10,000 bases of DNA from Stramonita haemastoma (GCA_030674155.1 JASPKP010000796.1:20001-30000); one strand, 5' to 3'; counted from the first letter of the stretch, positions 1 to 7,482 are shown. Notes: generated by a model from the sequence alone, not told the origin. Numbers and translations: made by a program.

Positions 1-348
1 GTATTTTTTTTGTTCTTATGTAATGTTACTCAAATTGAATCCAATTCAAAGTATATTCTCTTAGTATGATATAGTTCAATGATGTTGCGCGTATGCGTAA
101 TGTGTGTGTGTGTGTGGGGTGTGTGGCGCGCATGTGTGCGTGTGTGCGTGAATGCGTGCGTGCGTACGTGCGCGCACGCGCGGCGGCGCGGCGGTGTGTG
201 TGTGTTGCATTTTGCAATGCATTATTCTCTTTCAATGTTAAGCCTAATTTCCTTTTCTCAAAATGTTATGATTGTTTGGTTTGTTTTGTTGTTGATAGTG
301 AGGGTGCGGGGTTTCTAGTGGATTGAATATGTTGTTGATAGATGTTTT
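1..348. other. Non-genic flank with GT/GC tract
   Basis: The stretch is AT-rich apart from the alternating purine-pyrimidine tract listed separately. The open frames crossing it are made of repeat-encoded Arg/Thr/His or Val/Cys runs and have no recognisable domain. I see no RNA gene and no splice or promoter architecture that I could defend. Some of 300-583 may be the 5' untranslated part of the retrotransposon that becomes recognisable at 584, but nothing in the sequence proves it. Confidence 0.5.
99..205. repeat. Alternating GT/GC microsatellite
   Basis: The tract is an imperfect TG repeat that passes through TGCG units into a CG-rich core and back to TG. A perfect 12-bp palindrome, CGTGCGCGCACG, lies at 167-178. 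Nearly strict purine-pyrimidine alternation over about 100 bp is the classic composition for left-handed (Z) DNA; that property is inferred from composition only. CpG density here is far above that of the flanks. Confidence 0.85.
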
Positions 349-583
349 GTGGGGGCTGTTCTGATCAGTAATGGCTACACGTGGGGAAAAACAAAACCAA
401 AAAAATCCGACTTGGAGAGGGGTGGGTTCCGCCAGGTTCGATTTGCCCAAGACACATCTATAAGGACTACAAACAAAATCTCCATACCGGATCGGTGGTC
501 GCCCGGGTTACCAAGGACCGTGCTTTTTGTTGCACATCAGGACAGAAGTAGAAAGTTTGCTACTGATGTAGGCTGTAGGCCGT

Positions 584-738
584 GCCAGAAAACACATTAC
601 CATTGGAACTTGGAATGTACGAACACTAAGAACCACAAACAAAGTGGAAGAACTACACATGAGATGGCCAGATACCAATGGCACATCCCAGGGCTCTGTG
701 AGGTAAAGTGCAAAAACATGAGCGAAACAACGACCCAG
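584..738 (+). pseudogene. Retrotransposon endonuclease N-terminus (frameshifted remnant)
   Basis: The sequence reads ITIGTWNVRTLRTTNKVEEL in one frame (from about 596) and continues as THEMARYQWHIPGLCEV in the next frame from 655. The switch at 653-657 fits a one-base deletion. The block T-W-N-V-R-T followed by a G-L-x-E-V block is the N-terminal signature of the AP-endonuclease-like domain of LINEs, where the Asn and Glu contribute to metal binding in the family. The downstream catalytic part of the domain (SDH-type motifs) is absent. Sequence continues directly into RT motifs at about 757, which marks an internal deletion. The endonuclease identity is based on recognition of the family, not on a search. 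Confidence 0.7.
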
Positions 739-753
739 GAAAGGAAATTTTCA

Positions 754-1047
754 GCGTGCCAAAATTACCGCCCAATCAGCCTCATATGCCACCCAAGCAA
801 GGTCATGTTGAAGATTACATTGAACAGACTGAAGTCCCACAACAATGGAGAACAAGCAGGTTTTAGAGCAGAGCGTAGCACAACTGAACAGATATCAGCC
901 TCAGAATACTCTGTAGGGTACCTTCAACACCAACAAAACCTCTACCATGTATTTTTTTAATTTTAAGAAGGCATTCGACAGGGTATGGTATGCAGCTTTG
1001 TGGGCAACCATGGGTTTGTACAGCATCAGTGCAAACTGGATGTCGCA
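754..1047 (+). pseudogene. Reverse transcriptase fragment, motif A Asp lost
   Basis: Readable RT motifs occur in order. NYRPISLICHPSKVML starts at 763, EQAGFRAERSTTEQI at about 850-895, and the motif A region FNFKKAFDRVW at about 956-989. The motif A residue that is normally the first catalytic aspartate (xDFKKAFD) reads Asn here. A run of seven T at 952-958 causes a frameshift: the upstream frame ends at a TAA at 958-960 while the RT sense continues in the frame of the ATG at 947. A short deletion is also likely between NRLK and EQAGFR (about 824-850). Motifs B and C (the YADD/FADD box) are absent, because the fragment ends in the TTC array. The copy is clearly non-functional. Confidence 0.8.
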
Positions 1048-1673
1048 ATTCTTCTTCTTCTTTCTCTTCTTCTCTTCTTCTTCTTCTTCTTTCTTCTTCT
1101 TCTTCTTCTTCTTCTTCTTCTTCTTCTTCTTCTTCTTCTTCTTCTTCTCTTCTTCTTCGCATTCTTCTTCTTCGATTCTTCTTTCTTCTTCTTCTTCTCT
1201 TCTTCTTCCTTCTTCTTCTTCTTCTTCTTCTCATTCTTCGCAATTCTTCGTTCTTCGCAATTATTCATTCTTTGCAATTCTTCTTCTTTTTTCGCAATTC
1301 TTCTTGTTTTCGCAATTCTTCTTCTTCGCAATTCTTCTTCTTCGTTCTTTTTCGCAATTCTTCTCTTTCGCAATTTTTCTTATTTTTTCGCAATTCTCCT
1401 TCTACGCAATTCTTCTTCTCTTCTTCTTCTTCTTCTTCTTCTTCTTCTTCTTCTTCTTCTTCTCTTCTTCTTCTTCTTCTTCTTCTTCCTTCTTCGTCGT
1501 CTTCGCAATGTTCTTCTTCTTGAAATTCTTCTTCTTGCAATTTCTTCTTCTTCTTCTTCTTCTTGTTCTTGTTCTTTTCTTCTTCTTCTTCTTTCTTCTT
1601 CTTCTTCTTCTTCTTCTTCTTCTTCTTCTTCTTCTTCTTCTTCTTCTTCTTCTTCTTCTTCTTGTTCTTCTTC

Positions 1674-1728
<55 letters not shown>
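1674..1728. repeat. (TTG)n/(CAA)n block 1 inside the TTC array
   Basis: About 18 perfect TTG units, entered from TTCTTGTTCTTCTTG and leaving straight into a perfect TTC run. Period and phase are kept across both junctions, which suggests a C-to-G change in one triplet that was then amplified. Confidence 0.9.
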
Positions 1729-1729
<1 letters not shown>

Positions 1730-2394
1730 CTTCTTCTTCTTCTTCTTCTTCTTCTTCTTCTTCTTCTTCTTCTTCTTCTTCTTCTTCTTCTTTCTTTCCC
1801 GCTTACTTCGCAACCATTGCTGTCGCAATTGTATTCTTTGCAATTGATTGCAATTGTTTATTGATCTTTTTTTTCTTGCATCAACTTCTTCTTTTCACCT
1901 CCTTCATAACACATACTCATCACATCTCCAATCTTCTCCAACGCAATCTTCTTCTTCTTCGCAAATTCTACTTCTTCGCAATACTTCTAATCTTCGACAA
2001 TTACTTCTTTCTGGTATGACTTACAGATTCTTCTCTTCTTTCTTCTTCTTCTTCTTTTCTTCTTCTTCTTCTTCTTCTTCTTCGCAATTCTTCTTCTTCT
2101 TCTTCTTCTTCTTCTTCTTCTTCTTCTTCGCAATTCTTCTTCTTCTTCGCAATTCTTCGCAATTCTTCTTCTTCTTCTTCTTCTTCTTCTTCTTCTTCTT
2201 CTTCTTCTTCTTCTTCTTCTTCTTCTTCTTCTTCGCAATTCGTCTTCACAATTTTTCTTCTTTTTCGGAATTCTTCTCCGCAATTCTTCTCAATTCGTCT
2301 TCGCAATTCTTCTTCTTCTTCTTCTTCTTTCTTCTTCTTCTTCTTCTTCTTCTTCTTCTTCTTCTTCTTCTTCTTCTTCTTCTTCTCCTCAACT

Positions 2395-2425
2395 CGTTGT
2401 TGTTGTTGTTGTTGTTGTTGTTGTT
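2395..2425. repeat. (TTG)n block 2
   Basis: About ten TTG units following TTCTCCTCAACTCG and followed by TTC. The CTCAACTC lead-in is shared with block 3, so blocks 2 and 3 look like copies of one higher-order unit. Confidence 0.9.
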
Positions 2426-2496
2426 CTTCTTCTTCTTCTTCTTCTTCTTCTTCTTCTTCTTCTTCTTCTTTTCTTCTTCTTCTTCTTCTCAACTCT

Positions 2497-2554
2497 TGTT
2501 GTTGTTGTTGTTGTTGTTGTTTTTTGTTGTTGTTGTTGTTGTTGTTGTTGTTTG
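2497..2554. repeat. (TTG)n block 3
   Basis: About 18 TTG units with one TTTTTG interruption near 2519-2526, preceded by TTCTCAACTC and followed by a pure TTC run to 2619. It has the same order of parts as block 2. Confidence 0.9.
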
Positions 2555-2620
2555 TTCTTCTTCTTCTTCTTCTTCTTCTTCTTCTTCTTCTTCTTCTTCT
2601 TCTTCTTCTTCTTCTTCTTG

Positions 2621-3047
2621 TACAGTCTAGTACCTGCATTGACATCAGGATTGCATTGCTAGAGAGGGAGCAATGACAATATTATTGGGTCAGAGCTTTT
2701 TAGAGTATACAGAGGGGACAGTGGGAAGGAGGAGAGGCAAGAGAGAGAAGACGTAGAGAGAGAGAGAAGAAACGTATAATTTAAGAAGCCAGAGGTGATG
2801 GAGATGAGATGGATTCAAGAATGTGAATTGATTGAATTAATAATTTAGATTTACAATGCATGGTAATGGCATAAGCAACATCTTTTCTTTACAACCACTT
2901 GGGCATAAAGGAATGCACAAAAACCAACAAAACATAAACAATTCTGAACAAGCAACAACAATGCTACTTCTTTAAAGAGTACGGAGGGAAAAGATAAAAA
3001 GAAGAAGATGTTAGGAAAGAGAGATTGAAAACCAGAAGAGAGAGGAT
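2621..3047. other. Purine-rich unique stretch, possible LINE C-terminal scrap
   Basis: There is no intact gene. The segment around 2708-2745 reads GTVGRRRGKREK in one frame. This recalls the basic GTV-x-GGRRRG block near the C-terminus of the same EN-RT family found at 584-1047, so the TTC array may sit inside that element. The match is short, low in complexity and weak. Positions 2745-2771 are a small GA repeat. Positions 2820-3000 are ordinary A-rich sequence in which I recognise nothing. Confidence 0.3.
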
Positions 3048-3052
3048 GAGAG

Positions 3053-3094
<42 letters not shown>

Positions 3095-3097
3095 AGG

Positions 3098-3168
<71 letters not shown>
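3048..3168. repeat. (GA)n microsatellite
   Basis: About 120 bp of GA dinucleotides with GAGGAGAG and GGGAGGAGGGGG interruptions. It is purine-rich on the plus strand, the reverse of the TTC array upstream. Confidence 0.95.
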
Positions 3169-3263
3169 ATAATTTTGCAAATATTATTAACATTTTTATA
3201 TAAAAAAAAATTAAAAAAAGCATCCGACCATCTAGTCATGTAAATAATCACTATCAATAATAA

Positions 3264-3400
3264 CAAGAACAATGATGATGATGATAATTATGATAACATT
3301 AACTACGATGAGGATGACAAAAAAGACGCTAATGAGGATAATGGTGTTGAGGATATGATGACATGATGGTGATGATGATGATAATGATGATGATGATATG
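3264..3400 (-). repeat. Degenerate GAT/ATC repeat, probable LINE 3' tail
   Basis: GATGATGAT-rich imperfect trinucleotide sequence begins about 70 bp past the stop codon of the minus-strand RT relic. On the minus strand it reads (ATC)n. Several LINE clades end in a short tandem repeat in place of poly(A), so this is a plausible 3' terminus of the element at 3468-5590. Chance neighbourhood of an independent microsatellite is the alternative. Confidence 0.55.
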
Positions 3401-3467
3401 AACAACGACTACGACAAACGGCAAGATACATGCTGAGTGACAATAATAGTGTTGATAATAGATCAGT

Positions 3468-4275
3468 TCAATACATGTTTGTGTCAGAAAGGAATGTCAA
3501 ATCAGAGAGATTCATTAAGTAATTAAACATGCTGGTTTTAAATCTCGAAAAATTAGATTCACATTTTAGGAGCTCTGGAATATTATTCCATAGCCATCCT
3601 CCAGAGTACATGAGGCTAGACTTATAAAGATTAATTGTTGTGAAAGGAACATTTATTTTGTGCAATGTCGATAACTATTATAAGTAAACATATTCCTAAG
3701 AGAATGTGGAGTCTTACCATGGAGTATTTTATACATGAGAATGCCTTTATTGTATATTAACTTGGCTGGGAGGGGAAGTATATTTGCTTGTTTATAGTCA
3801 AAGTCTGTTAGAGTAGATGACTTGTTAATGACAATTTTAATGGCTCTTTTGTGAATGCTAAGCAAATGTTTAAGTACATTTTACTCGCTAGATCCCAGAG
3901 TGTAGATGCATAATCAATGTGAGACTGTATATATGCATAAAAGAATAGTTTCCTAGCATGTAACTTTAAAAAGTTCTTTATTTTTCTAAACTGATACAGT
4001 TTTGATGCTATATTTCTAGACATTTTTTCAAAGTGTTTCGACCATGTGAGGTTATTATCTATTGTTACACCCAAAACTTTATGATTCGTTACTTCATCGA
4101 CTTTCACATTAGAAATATATAGAGAGGGTAAAGACTGGGTGAGGTTTTGACGCTTTTGTCTATTGGTAATCAACATAAATTTAGTTTTATTGGGATGTAG
4201 AGACATGTGGTTTAGGGTGTCCACTGATAAGGTTATTGATACTTTTTTGCATTGTATGATAAACCTCATGCACAT
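3468..4275 (-). pseudogene. LINE RT thumb and C-terminal region
   Basis: The minus strand reads HPNKTKFMLITNRQ, then KVLGVTIDNNLTWSKHFEKM, then ARKLFFYAYIQSHIDYASTL down to about 3900. A frameshift near 3880 follows, and the sense continues as LLSIHKRAIKIVINKSSTLT to about 3665. It then continues as YSGGWLWNNIPE and FKTSMFNYLMNL to a TGA at 3470-3468. The LGV-x-I-D-N-x-L-T-W block is the standard post-FADD motif of LINE reverse transcriptases. This is the best-preserved part of the element, with long open pieces. Confidence 0.85.
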
Positions 4276-4279
4276 CAGA

Positions 4280-5245
4280 GTTCGTTCGTTTCAAGGGTGG
4301 TGTCATCAGCAAACATGTCGCATTGAGTACCTATGGATAAAGGAAGATCATTAATGTAAAGTAGAAAAAGTAAGGGGACCCAAAACTGAACCCTGAGGCA
4401 CACCATAAGTGTTTGGGAGAAAATCAGAGATAAATCATTTAAAGATACTTTCTGTTGTCTATCAGAAAGAAAAGAGAGATCAACTCAAGAGCACTACGAG
4501 AATTTGTAAAGTGCTAATTTTTTTAAGAAGAAGTTTGTGATTTATAACATCAAATGCTTTTGCAAAATCAACAAACAGTATTCCGGTAAATTGCTTTCTG
4601 TTTATATTTAATAGCCAGCGGTCAACCAGCTTTGTTAAAGCTGTGTGACAGGAATGATATTCTCTAAATCCAGACTGGTTGGGTGTATGAGATCATGTTG
4701 ATTTAAGTGAGAAAGAAGACATTATAAATATGTTGCTCCAGAGGCTTACAAAGAACAGATAAAATAGAAATTGGTCTGTAGTTGGATGGATCGGTCTTGT
4801 TTCCAGATTTATATATGGGAATAATTTTTGCTTGTTTAAAACCTTTAGGGAAATAGTTTTTATCAATGCAAAGATTATAAACATATGTAAGAGTTTCTGC
4901 TATGATTGGTGCTGAGAGCTTAAGAATTTTTCCATCAATTCTGTCAATGCCACGAGTGTTTGACTGTTTGAGCTGTCTTAAAGCAGTGTAAACTTCTTGA
5001 ATGCATAGGGGTGTATTTTCGCAAAAAGGCGAATATTTTTGTCTTCACAATATTTTGCAGTTCATGTAAATTATTTTCTTTCGAGTAGTCATTTTGAATT
5101 ACTTGTTTTGCTACAGTTGAAATATGGTAGTTTAGTTTGTCAGCTGATATATCATTTTGCGTACTGGTTGAACTGTTGACATCTTTATTTGTTAATTGAT
5201 GCATGGCTTTCCAGATTAGTCTACCATTGCTCTTCTTGCTCAATG
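4280..5245 (-). pseudogene. Reverse transcriptase domain, all core motifs visible across frameshifts
   Basis: Motifs in order on the minus strand are: RGIDRIDGKILK (about 4955-4920); PSNYRPISILSVLCKPLEQH (about 4790-4730); NQSGFRE followed by HSCHTAL (about 4680-4635); motif A FVDFAKAFDVINHKLL (about 4575-4530) with its catalytic Asp intact; motif B GVPQGSVLGPL (about 4408-4376); and motif C FADD (4313-4302). Frame changes occur near 4700-4720, near 4500 and at about 4373, between GPL and LFLLYINDL. The catalytic residues survive, but the reading frame does not. Confidence 0.85.
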
Positions 5246-5264
5246 CATTTAGAAAATATTTCTT

Positions 5265-5500
5265 TTATTCTGTTCGAATGAGGGAAACTACTTTATTTCT
5301 CTGCCTTTTATAATTTTCACGGGAGCTATGTTTCACCAAATAATCTCTATGGTATATGGCTTTTTGTATTTCATCTGTCAGCCATGGAGGTTTTATCCTA
5401 TATTGAACTCTCTTCGTTTGCAGTGGAGTATGTTTGTTGTATATGCTATAAAAAATCTTGTACCATACTTCTAATGCCATATCAGGGTCTGTATACTGAT
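5265..5500 (-). pseudogene. LINE inter-domain region upstream of RT
   Basis: The minus strand reads DPDMALEVWYKIF, then RIKPPWLTDEIQKAIYHRDY, then NYKRQRNKVVSLIR. Patterns of the type 'PWL-T-x-E-I-x-x-A-I-x-x-R-D' followed by a basic helix containing NKV are characteristic of the segment between endonuclease and RT in CR1/Jockey-group LINEs. It ends at a TAA (5268-5266); the sense resumes in another frame (LNALSKKSNGRLIWKAMHQL from about 5246). Confidence 0.75.
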
Positions 5501-5723
5501 ATAGCTATTGAGAGAAGAATGTGTAAGATCATAAACAAACTTTTTCACTATCGAATTTTGAAAAAATTCGAAATACAATAGTTTTATGATTTAACTTTGG
5601 TATTTTTGTGCCTTTTTTTGACCATGTAAAACAAATCGGAGAGAGAGAGAGAGTCTCAAACAGGATAAAGTGAAGTTCGTTATTTTTTGGTGCATCAAGT
5701 GGATTAGAAGGTGATTTTTGAAG

Positions 5724-5739
5724 GTTGTTAATGATTAGT
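5724..5739. repeat. SINE target-site duplication, 3' side (copy 1)
   Basis: GTTGTTAATGATTAGT, identical to 6030-6045 on the other side of the SINE. It lies within LINE coding sequence, so the insertion site is dated relative to the host element. Confidence 0.92.
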
Positions 5740-6029
5740 TAAAGTTAAAGTCTGTCCCCAGCCTAAGGCTCATCAGGCTGGTGCTTATCCTGGTTTCTTT
5801 GGCCTTAAGAGACTGAGAGTCATATACTCCCTCTTGGATAGGACGCCAGTCTATGCAGGGTTAACCCCCAACACAAGGTTGGTACCCCTTTTTACACCTG
5901 GGTGGGGTGAGAAAATAGCTGTAAAGTGCCTTTTCCAAGGGCACAACGCCATAGCCGAAAGCTGGGATCGAACCCGCAACCTTTAGATTATGAGTCCAAC
6001 GCCCTAACCACTAGACTACAGTGGCGGCT
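5740..6029 (-). mobile_element. tRNA-derived SINE, copy 1 (full length)
   Basis: Read on the minus strand from 6029, this begins AGCCGCCACTG. The pol III A box TAGTCTAGTGG lies at 6018-6008 and the B box GGTTCGATCCC at 5974-5964, with about 33 bp between them as in tRNA genes. The tRNA-like head has a foldable anticodon arm, but its acceptor ends do not pair, so it is not a tRNA gene. A unique body of about 200 bp follows (GGCACTTTAC, ACCCAGGTG and TAACCCTGCATAGACTGGCG regions). The element ends in a short (ACTTTA)2-type tail at 5740-5750. Perfect 16-bp duplications flank it. Transcription by pol III is the expected mode for such elements. Confidence 0.92.
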
Positions 6030-6045
6030 GTTGTTAATGATTAGT
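6030..6045. repeat. SINE target-site duplication, 5' side (copy 1)
   Basis: Perfect 16-bp match to 5724-5739, directly adjoining the AGCCGCC start of the minus-strand SINE. Confidence 0.92.
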
Positions 6046-6186
6046 GCTGTTTAATTGAATCAGGAAGGGAGTTCCACAGCATAGGGCCTGAGAACAGTAA
6101 TCTAGATTTGAACAAGTCTATTCTTGAGATGGGCTGGGGACACTTGGCTTTTCAGTATTTCTTGACTGATTCATTAGGAACTTATC

Positions 6187-6301
6187 AGACACACAGACAG
6201 ACACACAGACAGACACATAGAAAGACATAGACAGACAGACAGACAGACACATAGAGAGACATAGACAGACATAGAGAGACAGAGAGAGACAGAGACAGAG
6301 G
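6187..6301. repeat. GACA/GATA-type imperfect array, copy 1
   Basis: Tandem GACA units with ACACA, CATA and GAGA variants. The order of variants is almost identical to 9569-9682, so the array expanded before the duplication and has been nearly stable since. It separates the minus-strand LINE fragment from the plus-strand retroposon 3' domain. Confidence 0.9.
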
Positions 6302-6415
6302 TGAGATGATCTTTATTGAGGGTTAAAAGCTCAAGTTGATGCAACTTTTTGTCATTGCTTAGGCACAATGTACGTTAGTGTGCATTCAGATGCATTCGTG
6401 ATGGTGTTGGTGTCT

Positions 6416-6829
<414 letters not shown>

Positions 6830-6991
6830 TTTCCGATGAGATTTTAAATCGAGGCCCAGTGTGCGAACCACGCAGAACATCTTGCGCACACGTTACATTC
6901 TGTTCTGCTTTTCGTAAGAGTAGGCCATCGTGTGCCGGTGGTAACAGATGACATTTACGAAACTGCATACACACGGGGACTGGATGTAAAA

Positions 6992-7007
6992 AAGCACAAG
7001 AGTGCTT
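6992..7007 (+). other. 3' tail stem-loop, copy 1
   Basis: AAGCAC, loop AAGA, GTGCTT: a perfect 6-bp stem with a 4-nt loop. The same hairpin is at 7990-8005 (loop ATGA) and 9971-9986. In L2/CR1-type LINEs a 3' stem-loop plus short tandem repeats is recognised by the RT; the analogy is inference. Confidence 0.8.
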
Positions 7008-7017
7008 ATCCCATTAT

Positions 7018-7097
7018 CCTCGATATAAAAGAATAAATCAATCAATCTCTCTCTCCCTCGATATAAAAGAATCAATCAATCAAATCAATCAATCAAT

Positions 7098-7100
<3 letters not shown>
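7018..7100 (+). repeat. Duplicated tail unit and (ATCA)n
   Basis: A 17-bp block, CCTCGATATAAAAGAAT, is present at 7018-7034 and again at 7056-7072, a 38-bp period that includes ATCAATCAATCTCTC. (ATCA)n follows to 7100. This looks like a retroposon tail repeated by slippage. Confidence 0.85.

Positions 7101-7190
<90 letters not shown>
7101..7190. repeat. (TC)n microsatellite
   Basis: About 90 bp of uninterrupted TC dinucleotides, directly following the ATCA tail. Confidence 0.97.
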
Positions 7191-7192
<2 letters not shown>

Positions 7193-7310
7193 TGCACAGG
7201 TGTGTGGTAGGCCTATGTACAAAAACTTTAAATTCATTTTAGTGATTACAGTCGATTAGCATAACAAGGGCAACTTCCATTTAATATTAGGACTATAGAG
7301 AGCAAGTCAT
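7191..7310. other. Short unique AT-rich stretch
   Basis: There is no ORF of note, no recognisable repeat and no RNA gene. It separates the TC array from the minus-strand retroposon tail. Confidence 0.5.
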
Positions 7311-7385
7311 ATTGTTGTTGTTGTTGTTTTTGGGATTTTATTAACGTCCTAGCCGAAATTTCCGATTTAGGGACTAAGCATTCAA
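7311..7385 (-). mobile_element. 3' end of a retroposon with (CAA)n tail
   Basis: On the minus strand this reads from TGCTTAGTCCCTAAATCGG through GGACGTTAATAAAATCCC into AAAACAACAACAAC. An AATAAAA-type sequence just before a CAA repeat tail is how several invertebrate SINEs and LINEs end. Only the 3' end is present, as no tRNA-like head can be found before the C/G tracts at 7393. The family was not identified. Confidence 0.5.
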
Positions 7386-7392
7386 AAACAAG

Positions 7393-7445
7393 CCCCCCCC
7401 CTCCCCCCCCCTCCTTTCTCTTTAGATTGGGGGGGGGGGGGGGGG
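7393..7445. repeat. C-tract/G17 homopolymer pair
   Basis: C9-T-C9-T-CC (7393-7414) is followed, 14 bases later, by a run of 17 G (7429-7445). The two arms can pair into a GC hairpin, or fold separately as i-motif and G-quadruplex. These are structural inferences from composition. Homopolymers of this length are also places where the assembly may be wrong. Confidence 0.9.
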
Positions 7446-7448
7446 ATC

Positions 7449-7482
7449 AGGTCACGTGACCTACGTCATTGCAAAATGGCTG
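7449..7482 (+). promoter_or_regulatory. Promoter-like motif cluster: E-box palindrome, CRE-like and YY1-like sites
   Basis: AGGTCACGTGACCT (7449-7462) is a perfect 14-bp palindrome. It contains GTCACGTGAC, which matches the CLEAR/USF/MITF-TFE type E-box. TACGTCA follows at 7463-7469 (CRE/ATF half-like) and CAAAATGGC at 7472-7480 (YY1-like, with an ATG). These three motifs close together are typical of TATA-less metazoan promoters. The first ATG (7477) gives only 16 codons before TGA. The same motifs could belong to a transposon end, so function is uncertain. Confidence 0.4.

Larger units (their letters stand above)
349..1047 (+). mobile_element. Degenerate EN-RT non-LTR retrotransposon with internal deletion
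   Basis: This is the relic of an autonomous LINE-type element encoding an AP-like endonuclease followed by a reverse transcriptase. The two recognisable parts lie only a few codons apart, so the rest of the endonuclease and the linker, several hundred codons in a complete element, are missing. The RT then stops abruptly at about 1047, where a TTC array begins. The product resembles the echinoderm, mollusc and cnidarian retrotransposon proteins often mislabelled 'craniofacial development protein 2-like' in databases. I do not assign a clade with confidence; RTE-like is possible. The 349-583 part is included only because it is continuous and could be 5' UTR. At least two frameshifts make the copy dead. 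Confidence 0.75.
1048..2620. repeat. Giant composite TTC/GAA array with TTG blocks and GCAATT units
   Basis: About 1.57 kb of almost uninterrupted pyrimidine-rich sequence on the plus strand, dominated by TTC triplets. The longest near-perfect TTC runs are roughly 1091-1147, 1593-1663, 1728-1792, 2163-2235, 2330-2386 and 2555-2619, each about 55-75 bp. Three runs of TTG interrupt it (listed separately). A TTCGCAATTC-type unit recurs; I count about 22 GCAATT hexamers between 1043 and 2310. The region 1794-2045 is more degenerate but is built from the same words. All six frames are open only because the triplets avoid stops; the resulting poly-Ser/Phe/Leu or poly-Glu/Lys/Arg 'proteins' are artefacts. 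Long GAA·TTC tracts can form triplex (H-)DNA, as at human FXN; that property is known for the sequence class and not shown here. Confidence 0.95.
3400..5590 (-). mobile_element. 5'-truncated CR1/Jockey-group LINE relic
   Basis: Reading from about 5590 down to 3468 on the minus strand gives a broken but continuous LINE ORF. It starts in the region between endonuclease and RT (DPDMALEVWYKIF near 5485), covers the whole RT, and ends with the C-terminal region typical of this group. No endonuclease is present upstream, so the copy is 5'-truncated, as is common after target-primed reverse transcription. At its 5' end it lies within a few bases of the composite repeat that starts near 5598. Several frameshifts and stops make it inactive. 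Group assignment is by motif style (SGFR, VDFAKAFD, GVPQGS, FADD, C-terminal WLWN block) and not by search. Confidence 0.85.
5598..6170 (-). pseudogene. LINE RT C-terminal fragment, copy 1, split by SINE
   Basis: The minus strand from about 6135 reads QPISRIDLFKSRLLFSGPML, then WNSLPDSIKQH. After the SINE it continues at 5739 as LIINNLQKS toward the end of the ORF. 'LF-x-G-P-x-L-W-N-S-L-P-x-x-I-K' is the C-terminal block of LINE ORF2-type proteins, equivalent to the WLWNNIPE block of the element at 3468-3665, but this is a different family. Only the last ~100 residues are present. The 5' side ends at the GACA array. An in-frame TAA follows KQH, and an extra base near 5711 disturbs the frame relative to copy 2. 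Confidence 0.7.

Noticed and set aside
79..326. Possible small Cys/Val-rich secreted peptide
   Set aside because: The residues come directly from GTGTGT/GCGTGC repeat translation, and two frames look equally good.
349..960. A 203-residue protein-coding gene starting at 349
   Set aside because: Its first half has no family resemblance. The recognisable endonuclease start lies in another frame (584-655), and the end is a frameshift stop inside RT motif A.
947..2645. Long open frames encoding poly-Ser/Phe/Leu/Val or poly-Glu/Lys/Arg/Asn proteins on both strands
   Set aside because: They arise because TTC and TTG triplets contain no stop in any frame on either strand. They have no start context, no domain and no complex sequence apart from the RT scrap at the left end.
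3680..4300. Host gene exons on the minus strand, suggested by long open pieces
   Set aside because: The sequence is the thumb and C-terminal part of a LINE RT, directly downstream of FADD. The breaks are frameshifts and lack splice-site consensus.
5964..6029. A functional tRNA gene (perfect A and B boxes)
   Set aside because: The acceptor ends do not pair, the anticodon differs between copies, and the head continues into a SINE body with target-site duplications.
6187..6301. CRISPR-like array of short repeats
   Set aside because: The units are 4-bp GACA variants with no spacers of constant length. The context is eukaryotic, with no cas genes.
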